Source: Chlorokybus atmophyticus
Taxonomy: Eukaryota; Streptophyta; Chlorokybophyceae; Chlorokybales; Chlorokybaceae
DNA length: 39,813 nt
Assembly (NCBI GenBank): GCA_009103225.1
Contig: RHPI01002112.1
Span: forward strand, 174,554 to 214,366
Reading direction: 5' to 3'
The notes beneath the pieces are model-generated. The model worked only from the letters and a program-made list of their open reading frames with translations. It was not told the origin of the DNA and searched no databases. A program made the translations under genes and the position numbers. Below, one piece after another: positions 32,330 to 39,813 of this stretch; position 1 is the stretch's first letter; the number at the start of each line of letters is the position of its first letter.

Positions 32330-35300
32330 ATCTTCAGCACAGCCGTGGAAGCCAATGATCTCTGCCTTTTTATTGCATGGCGTGATGACGACATGTGGAT
32401 GGCCCTGTACAAGCAGTGTGTGACGCAATTGCGTGCAAGCGTCATTGTTGCTGAAGCGATGTGCACTTGCTATACTCTCTGGTACCATAGACTGGAAAAT
32501 AACTCACCGGTGGCACAATGAAGACATTGCCCTTTATCAGCTCCATGTTGCGCATAATATAGCCTTTCGGGTCGATAAGTGTCAGCTTCAGCTTGCCCTT
32601 TTAGACAATGCTGATTGACACCATGGTGAGATGCAAGTGCGGCAGGCGCATAGAGCCCTGTGCACAGCTTTGAGTTAAGCAGGCACGTACGCTCACATGC
32701 TTATATATATATACACATATTCATCTCAATCCCCCTTTCGTAATGACACATGCGCATGACACACTCATGCACATAAACACCGTCGCAAATTGTTTCCCCT
32801 GCCGGCCGATGAAATATTGGCAACGGCCGTGTACGTGGACTGTCGTACCTCAGTCCACCTGTAATCTCGACACAGAGACCTAACTATAACGACCGTCACC
32901 ATCAGTCGGCGGCCGTTTTTGTAATGGGACTGACCTAGACTGACAGGTACCTGTTAAATACCCATCAGTCAAGCAAAGGGGACTTGACCTAACTAACCGG
33001 TACCCAACAGTTAGGTACCGGCGACTGTACCTCGAAGGTACCCAACTATCAGGTACATTTGGGGTACCTTATGGTACCTTATGGTACCTTCAAGGTACCT
33101 GACGTCACTGTCCCCAATACCTATCAGGTACCATTCAGTCACGAGCAGGTACTGCATGTGATTGTCGTCAACTGTGAGTGACGGCGAGTCACAAATATAT
33201 AATATAATACAATAACTTGACTGATTACAAATATATAATATGATGAATATATAATAACAGTAAACATTGTAACATGTTGCTACGCTACAATGTAAACTAC
33301 ATTGAGCTACCACTACTACTACTACCACTACTACTACAACATTGAGCTACTACTATTACTACCCTATATACTCTACCCTTATACTTAGCCGCCGCTCCTC
33401 CACTCTCCACTCCTCCGCGCCGCCGCTCCTCCGCCGCCCTCGCCGCTCCTCCTCCGCTTGGCCTGGTCGGCAAGAAGGGCGTCAACACAACGGCATCATA
33501 CACACACAAAGAAACTCACCTACCATGCCGCCGCCGCCGCCGCCGCCGCCGCCGCTTGGCCTTGCCTGGCCTGGCCTGTAAGAAGGGCGGGTTGCGCTAT
33601 TGCACTTAACGTAACGCCAGCATGCACATGCAACTCAACTACTATGTGTACACACATATACACAAACTCACCAACCGTGCCGCCACTGCCGCCGCCACCA
33701 CTGCCAACGCCACCGCCGCCCTCGCCGCCGCCGCCGCCGCACAAATGTCCTTGTAAATGAAGCCGTTCAGCGTTTGAAACGCAGCTTCGTTTCAAACGCT
33801 CAACGTCTTCAAGTTCAATGGTACAGTCGTACCACCAAAATGGTACGACTGCACCGTGTACCATTAAATGATAAGTACCGTATAGGGAACTTTGATGGGA
33901 ATGTTGTACCATCGCAATGGTACTATTGCTCCATTAAGTGTGCCGAGTATAACTAACCGGACTGACAGGTACTCGCCGCCATCGCTCGTCCCTCTTAGGA
34001 GACTTAGTTGAGATTGAGTGGTCACTTTGTTGCCAATGTAGGTTAGTCGCCGCCGCGGCTTATGTACGGCCGACGGCCGGCCGCGGGTCAACCCGACTCA
34101 CCGGTATCGACCGCCGCCATTAGGGGCCTGAATATACACTTAATTGCCATTACAGGTAGGTCGCCGTTACGGAAGCAGTATGACCGGTGGTCGGCCATCA
34201 ACATATGTTGATGTCGCGTCATCGCCGGTAGGCAACAGTCCATTGTAATGTACGATCGGCGGTCGCCAATTGATTATTGTCCACAATACGCACCGGCAAT
34301 TTATTCAGTCCCTTTGTGGCTCAAGTCGTTAGGTCCGTTAGGGTCAGATAGGGTCAGGCATCCAACAGTCCCTCCGTCTGTCGTCAGTCACTATGTAAAA
34401 TTTGCAACGACACACACACATATGTCCAACCTTTTTGACCATCATGTGGTCGACAATTAGGTCCGCTTTAATCGAGGGTGGGTGAGTCTTGGCGTTGCAG
34501 ACGAGCAGCTCGCCATAGTCGTTCTGCTCTGGTGGTTTCATGCCGCCGATTGCATACGATTGGGTTGGACCCATAGTTGAGGCGAAAGGGCGACGATATG
34601 CAGCTTGTCCTGAAACGCAATGCTAAATTTGTTGAGAATGTGGGGCTACCGTGTAGGTAAAAACCTTAACCTTAACCTTAACCTTAACCTTACTTCTCAC
34701 CATCTGCAGTGATGACTTGCACTCCTTATCAAACTTTAAGATGCGCGCATCAATGTCCTTCGTAAGCTCTTTTGCATGCAGCGCAATATAACATTACACT
34801 ACTAAGATGCACGCATACACGTGCACATGCGCATGTACATACACACATTTTCCAACAACAAGCAGCATTATAAACCCTCAGCCCGGTCTTTTACGTTCTT
34901 CAGGCTGATGTCGTATGCAGACGACAACACGTCCTCGCCGAAGCCCTTTCGAAGACGCTAGCCTCCATCATGTCAGTAGAATCGCTAACGAGCTTCCAAC
35001 GTGGGGGTTCCTGGATGGAAGCGCCCTCCTTGGGCATTATACGCCTGCACGCAACATGCATGCAGGCGCCAAAAAAGTCGAGGCACGGGTCACCATAATG
35101 CTGATAAAAAGAAAAGGGCTTGCAGACGGAAACTGCACTTCCGCGATGCACACGATCGTGCCCTTGCCTTTAATGGGGTTGTAGAGAGCATTGGCGTGGC
35201 TCGTAAGCACGATGACGGCGTCCTTGGCCTTCACCTTGGTGGCGTTCAGAGGCTTGCCGATTAAAGCACTCTTCCACATCAACTCTCCTGTATTGTTTGT

Positions 35301-35723
35301 GCAGAGACATGTGTCATGCACACTGGCATACATGCTAGTAAGCAACACGCAAACTTGCCTTCCTTGACAAAGCAGGCGTACGAGCCCTCGTCGTAGTAAG
35401 GCATGGTGGTGGCGCAAGACTCCAGCTCCATGGCGAAGATGCTGTAGCCCATCTATGCATGCCAAAGGCCTCAGCATTTTAGTGTTTTCATAAGAGTACG
35501 TGGCAATCACATGTGTGCCACCACGCAGGGTACAACACCCGCGTGTAATCAAATCTGCATTGTGTAACTACAACATCACCACTCCTTTTCACCTTCCCAG
35601 AGTCTAAAGCAGGCTATTGCGCTCCTTTCCACAAATGTGCTAGAACTTGCCAGCTTCCTCTTCGACAAGCGGCTTCATATCTTCGAAGCTATAGACGTGC
35701 TCCTTCTCATCGTTGCTCAGAGG
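32330..35723 (-). CDS. Unrecognised multi-exon gene, copy B
   Basis: Segments in 5'-3' order on the minus strand: 35723-35651 (LSNDEKEHVYSFEDMKPLVE), 35452-35359 (MGYSIFAMELESCATTMPYY, DEGSYACFVKE), 35287-about 35121 (KVKAKDAVIVLTSHANALYN, KGKGTIVCIAEVQFP), near 34930 (EDVLSSAYDISLKNVKDRAE), near 34750 (ELTKDIDARILKFDKE), about 34612-34433 (YAIGGMKPPEQNDYGELLV, KADLIVDHMMVKKV), about 32603-32515 (KLTLIDPKGYIMRNMELIKG, NVFIVPP) and near 32400-32330 (GHPHVVITPCNKKAEIIGFH). The second and third segments join in phase only through a GC donor (GAAG|GCAAGT). The 1.63-kb element sits in the intron between the sixth and seventh segments. I do not recognise the family, and some junctions are unresolved, so it may be partly decayed. 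A truncated duplicate lies at 12255-12905. Confidence 0.55.
32781..32834 (+). repeat. Left terminal sequence of the small element
   Basis: Begins CGTCGCAAATTGTTTC and contains TGCCGGCCGA and ACGGCCGTG. It is the counterpart of the inverted sequence at 29088-29141. Confidence 0.88.
33002..33155. repeat. GGTAC-rich subterminal array of the small element
   Basis: Roughly ten GGTAC words, many as GGTACC, occur within about 150 bp, including three consecutive GGTACCTTATG/TTCAA-type units. Density and position near an element end suggest transposase-binding repeats. Confidence 0.75.
33524..33740. repeat. Two CCG-repeat blocks
   Basis: GCC/CCG trinucleotide runs at about 33524-33555 and 33678-33740 lie either side of CA-rich sequence (ACACACATATACAC) that repeats near 33501. 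They create artificial Ala, Pro or Gly-rich open frames. Confidence 0.85.
33769..33945. repeat. TGGTAC motif array 4 with two palindromes
   Basis: The arms AGCGTTTGAAACG (33769-33781) and its complement (33788-33800) form a 13-bp perfect inverted repeat. CAGTCGTACCA and TGGTACGACTG just after form an 11-bp perfect inverted repeat nested in AATGGTAC...GTACCATT. The same words occur in the arrays inside the 15-kb element. Confidence 0.85.
34664..34692. repeat. (CCTTAA)n short array
   Basis: Nearly five units of CCTTAA (TTAAGG on the other strand) lie just inside an intron of the unrecognised gene, next to its GTGAGA donor. The copy-A intron has only a single related unit, so the array expanded after duplication. 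It is not a standard plant or algal telomere repeat. Confidence 0.9.
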
Positions 35724-36679
35724 CTGAAAATATTTTTTGACTTGGTTTGCACAGCAAGCAAACCCCTTATATGGCATGCATGGGTGGCGCAAGTATGGCA
35801 GATTTACCTAAATGCGTTGCTGCAAAGCCACAGAGAAGGAGAACAAAAATAGTGCAAGCAGAAGTGATGCCATCGCAGTTGCTGCTATGCTGCGAGCTAT
35901 AGCTCACACAGTCGGACGCACACAAACGCGATGCAAGCAAGCCGATCTGAAGCGGTTGTTGCGTAAACTAACCAAGTTTCTGGTTTTTACACATGCCGTG
36001 CTTGTCTTTTACATCTAGCTGAAGTGTGTCTGCCTTTCGATACTTTAATGGGCTTTGAGTTAGGTGCGTCAGTTGCCACGTATGGCTTGGCCTTTTGGAG
36101 CGCTGCCATCACACTTAGCTCGCCAGTCTGTTACATGTTGACAGCTTGCGAGAAGCAGACCCACAACAGACTCAAAGTCTTTATGCAACAACTTGCTGCA
36201 CCACACAGCTGCTGCTCTGAACAACGCTAGAAATTGCAGCAGTGTGTAACTGCTGCTCCACCACTTGTACCGACAGAGGTTGGCGCATGGCAAAAAGGCC
36301 AGGAGCTAACCAAGACGCGCAAACGAACACACATCAACGTTTAACAGGTTTAGAAGCACCACATGATGGGTCCTCACTTCACCGAGATTGATAATCCATC
36401 CATCAAAAGCAAAGCCTAGCAGCGGCAGTGAAGCTGAAAGCAGCCGATGCAAGCCTGGCAGACAAGCCTTGCAGTGGTACGTCACACATCCTGATGCCAT
36501 TGGGGTGGAGTGCAAGCTGCTGGTGCGCTCAACCGCCGCCCAGCATCCAAGCTACCGTGCTTAGCTGCCGCACTGAGCGAGATTTGCACAGCTGACATGC
36601 AGCTTGCATGGCCCCGGTCAGAGGAAGCCTCGCTTACTGAGTGCCAGCAGCGGCTGGATTATGTCATAATTCATAAGTC
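35724..36679. other. Intergenic region upstream of the pseudouridine synthase
   Basis: No credible gene. The region separates two divergently transcribed genes and becomes GC-rich towards 36660, so it probably holds both promoters. No individual element could be assigned. Confidence 0.5.
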
Positions 36680-38829
36680 ATGGCCGCCGTCGTCGCCGCC
36701 GCTGGCGTCGGGGTGGCTGCGGCCGGGGCGTCGGCGTCGCTGCGGCGGGGATGCTGCAGTGCCGCCTCCTCGGGGGTGGCCTCATGGACGGGGTTGAGGC
36801 GTCGGAGCGGGGGAGCAGGGGCGAGCGCGTGGCGGCGGGGGCTGCTTGGGTGGGAGCGACCACAGCAGCAGAGGCCCTGGAGGGCACCAACAGGCTTAGG
36901 GTTTGGGTCAGGATCAGGATTCACCAGCACTTCCGCCGCAGCAAGCTCGCCCGCAAAGGTTGCCCCGCGTGGGCCCCCAAAGGTGCGCTTGCTTTGTTTG
37001 CTCAGGCAATTGCCTCGTTTGCTTTTTAACCATTCATGTGTTGACACTAGTAAGGTTTTCCTTGTTAAAACGATCGGTCTGGTTACAGGTGTGCTCAATT
37101 CACACCCATCCCAACTACTAGCATGCATTGCTTTTTCCACACATACTACTCCACAAACAGGTGGTAGCAAGCTTTTTGCATACCAACAAGTTTTGTAATT
37201 CACACGGTTACTCATATGGCTCACATATCTTTTATTTTGTATCTCACAGCTGGTAGCCGTACTCATATGGTATGGACTGATGAGTGCATTCTGAGAGCAG
37301 ATAGTCGCCCACAACGTGCTAAACTTTTGAGGCACCTCATCTCAGGGTGTCGTGCTGGTTTTTGTCCGAAACAAGTGTCGTGCCAGCATTACATTGCTGC
37401 ACATGGCAAAGGGTATGAATTGAGTGCCATCCAACCGCTGGTGCTGCAGGGTGGCAAAGCAGCACGCCGCGCTTTTAGCAAAGAACGGCAGGAGGAGCGT
37501 TTGGCCAAAATCCTCGCGGCTGCCGGTGGTAAGTTGTTGCAAAGGAGTGCAGCAAAGGCAGGATGTGGTTGCTGAGTTGCGTGTTCGTGTCGCTGATGTC
37601 ATCACCTTTTGACAGTGGCCTCAAGGAGAGCAAGCGAGGAGATTATCTTTGCGGGGCGAGTGACAGTTAATGGCAGTGTCGTTACACTGCCACAAACAAT
37701 GGTGGACGCTCGCAAAGACAGGCAAGAGATCAGACATTAGACTTTTTCGGCTTGCGCACTTGTGTGCTTGACACTTTTGTACATAACAGTCATTGAACGC
37801 TCGCCACAATGCAGCATATATGTGGACGGCCGCAGTCTCCCCAAGCGCGAGCCCGACCGTCTGTACTTCTGCTTAAACAAGCCCAAGGGTTACATTTGCA
37901 CGAGCAGCACGAAAGAGGGCGGGAGCAGGCGCGTCGTTGATCTGTTTGACGAATGGCTTGATGTCTGGATGGAAAAGCACCCCGGAGGCATGCGCCCAAG
38001 GCTTTTTACAGTACGCACAGAACTATTGTACTGTATTGTATTGTACAACTGTTGTGGACACGCTGCTCAGGATAGATGACATGCGCTCGCAGGTCGGCAG
38101 GTTGGATGTGCAAACGACGGGTCTTCTGCTCGTGACCAACGACGGCGACTGGGCTCAGGAGGTGATGCATCCGTCCAGCGGCGTCACGAAGGAGTACATT
38201 GCCACCACGGACGTGCCTCCTACGCGCCGCCAGCTCGCCACCATCGAACAAGGCTGCGAGGCAAGCAGGCAGCATTGTTCAGTACTTGGAAATCAGCAAG
38301 CAGCATTTTGTGACCTATCTTTCAATGGGTGATCAGGTTGACGGAGCGTTTGTGAAGCCAGTTTATGTTGGGCTCGTAGAACAGGACCCTCGCAGTGCTT
38401 CTCGTGTCGTGATTGAGGTAAAACTTGCTGATTGGGTGTCTGCAACCTGTTAACGCTTGCATCTGGGAGCACATTGTTGAACTTTTTGTGCATATTACTG
38501 TGATGCGCAGGTGGCGGATGGGCGCAATAGAGAGGTCCGGCGGCTGATCGAGAATGCCGGCCTGCAAGCGATCAAGTTGAAGCGCACGCGCATAGGAGGA
38601 CTGCGATTGTCACGCAAACTGCTGTAAGTCTTTTTGCCCACTCGTCTGAAGCCCTGGATGCCCTGCACAGCCAGTGTAAGTCTGGCATGTTCAATTGCCA
38701 TGCTGTTTGATGTGTTGGGTTTGTTGATACAGTCCAGGGCAGTTCACCGCGATATACTCGCATGAGGTGAAGCAAGTGCTGAACAAGGCGGCACAGTCCA
38801 GCTTCGCTACCACTATTGTTCCCCATTGA
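36680..38829 (+). CDS. SVR1: Plastid-type RsuA/RluB-family pseudouridine synthase
   Basis: Converts specific uridines of ribosomal RNA to pseudouridine; the plant SVR1-like relatives act in chloroplasts. Eight exons with consistent phases: 36680-36982, 37450-37528, 37616-37721, 37815-38010, 38093-38260, 38337-38417, 38511-38623, 38733-38829; 380 aa. Exon 1 (101 codons) is rich in Ala, Ser, Arg and Gly, as expected for a transit peptide. The S4-like RNA-binding region is RLAKILAAAGVASRRASEEI (residues about 115-134). The catalytic core has LYFCLNKPKGYICT and GRLDVQTTGLLLVTNDGD with the catalytic Asp at about 233. HPSSGVTKEYIAT and GRNREVRRLIENAGL follow, all characteristic of the family. Introns 3 and 5 use GC donors (GACAG|GCAAGA and GCGAG|GCAAGC). 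The SVR1 name reflects closest resemblance to land-plant SVR1; orthology was not tested. Confidence 0.94.
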
Positions 38830-39813
38830 AGCGCTTCCTACAGTGTGGAACGGTGCCTTTCACACGTAACATACAGCAGCTGGCGCTGGTGATTACCAGC
38901 AGTGGTGACCTTCCCGAACAAAGCGACTGCCAATGCGGTACTAAGTGGCTTGGCTTGGCTTGGCTCTTCTGCATCAATGGTATACGTCCTGGTTGCTTCT
39001 AAGGCCTGTGTTTGCACAGAATGGCAGCTTATCGTGGCCCATATGCATGTGGACGCCTCCGAAGCTGGCGGCTATTGCTCGGTACAATGCCAAGCCTTTC
39101 CAAGCGCAGCCATGTGGTACTAGTTTAATCATACTACTGATGCTCATATGTAGCATCAAATGCAGTGAACAATGTGTTCGGTCCCGTATGCACCCACGTA
39201 GTTTCTTGATATGTTGCTGATTGCATCCAGTCGTAAGAAGCCGCATTTCTCTTAGCTGTGCACCAGCGTGCATGCCGCCATTACGAAGTAGCTGCAAGGT
39301 TGCGCTGCGCTTGGCATGAAGCAATTGCTATGTGTGCCTATCTGCGGTGGCTCGTTGCGCATCTGAGAAGGATGGTTGGTGTACTGCCAGTAGTTGCGAC
39401 GCGCAGCTGCCGTCTTTGACATGCAATGTTCTATTAGGCACACAGTGCAGTAAGCTGTGGTGCACACAATTGTCATGTCAACTGACCCGCTTGTTAGAAG
39501 AGTAAAGGGTTGACACTGGTCACCACAAGTGCAGTCTCAAACATCAACACACTAATTCGGTACACAAGTGGTTGGAAGGTTGTTCCAAACAATGTATGCC
39601 ATTGGCGACCATGTTCTCGCTGTAATTTAGGGAGCAGCAATAGATCGCACAAAAACTGTCTTGTGTTTATACAACGGTTTCACATTCAGTCAGCACTGTA
39701 AGCTAGTTAACTGCACAGTAAGCGCTGGCCATCACCATGACATAAAGCAAAAGAGTGCAAGATGTAGAAAAGCAAGCCACACACGCAAACAATAGCACTA
39801 ACAACAAGCGGGG
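38830..39813. other. 3' flank and intergenic sequence
   Basis: The first 200-250 bp still align with the copy-A segment near 30290-30545, giving the right limit of the duplication. Beyond that I see no gene or RNA. The remaining open frames are short and unsupported. Confidence 0.6.

Larger units (their letters stand above)
32781..34409. mobile_element. 1.63-kb non-autonomous element related to the 15-kb element
   Basis: Its left end (32781-32834) matches the reverse complement of the large element's right end. Its right end (TTTGCAACG at 34409), read inward, matches the large element's left end (CAAATTT, GTGACTGA-like, GAGGGACTG, TGCCTGA). The flanks ATAAACAC (32773-32780) and ACACACAC (34410-34417) agree at 6 of 8 positions and may be a target duplication, though the CA-rich context weakens this. 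The matching intron in copy A (12490-12600) lacks the insert. The interior has GGTACC arrays, CCG repeats and palindromes but no convincing gene. Confidence 0.8.

Noticed and set aside
33458-33912. Ala/Pro- and Gly-rich open frames
   Set aside because: They are produced by CCG trinucleotide repeats inside the small element and appear on both strands.
34664-34692. Interstitial telomere marking a chromosome fusion
   Set aside because: The unit is TTAAGG, not a known green-lineage telomere repeat. The array has fewer than five units and lies in an intron.
1-39813. CRISPR arrays, rRNA genes or canonical tRNA genes
   Set aside because: No spaced direct-repeat arrays, rRNA core motifs or complete cloverleaf candidates were seen on either strand.

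Overview
The window looks like nuclear DNA of a green, probably streptophyte (charophyte-type) alga. The full-length genes are split by many short introns. eIF3a and NASP resemble the land-plant forms, a bacterial-type pseudouridine synthase carries a transit-like N-terminus, and plant telo-box motifs sit in a promoter. The species cannot be named from sequence alone. The first 20 bases are a poly-C run and there is one 4-N gap at 22405-22408.

Layout. 1-2045: no supportable gene. 2046-6832 (-): complete 14-exon eIF3a gene, 1045 codons plus stop counted across phase-consistent exons. 6833-7232: shared head-to-head promoter with two telo-box motifs. 7233-9758 (+): complete 7-exon NASP-type histone chaperone, 425 aa. 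9759-12250: sparse, with a microsatellite. 12255-13899 and 29142-30545: two halves of a decayed segmental copy (copy A) of the segment at about 32330-39090 (copy B). The segment holds an unrecognised minus-strand gene and a plastid-type pseudouridine synthase gene, which is intact in copy B (36680-38829, 8 exons, 380 aa).

The most striking structure is a 15.24-kb block (13900-29141) inserted in intron 2 of the copy-A pseudouridine synthase pseudogene. Its two ends match, in inverted orientation, the two ends of a 1.63-kb element (32781-34409) inserted in an intron of the unrecognised gene in copy B. Each copy of the duplication therefore serves as the empty site for the other's insertion. The 15-kb block carries a decayed Plavaka-like (CMC superfamily) transposase, a broken phage/bacterial-type DNA cytosine-5 methyltransferase, a tRNA-derived repeat, an unrecognised Cys-rich minus-strand gene region and an unrecognised spliced plus-strand gene. 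It also has arrays of palindromic TGGTAC motifs (shared with the small element) and subterminal tandem repeats. I read it as a large, partly decayed mobile element or nested stack of elements. Whether all cargo belonged to one transposing unit is inference.

Other points: three GC-AG introns with matching phase (two in the pseudouridine synthase, one in the unrecognised gene), a stop-free 75-nt in-frame intron and a 30-nt micro-exon in eIF3a, and two adjacent strong hairpins at 30682-30916.
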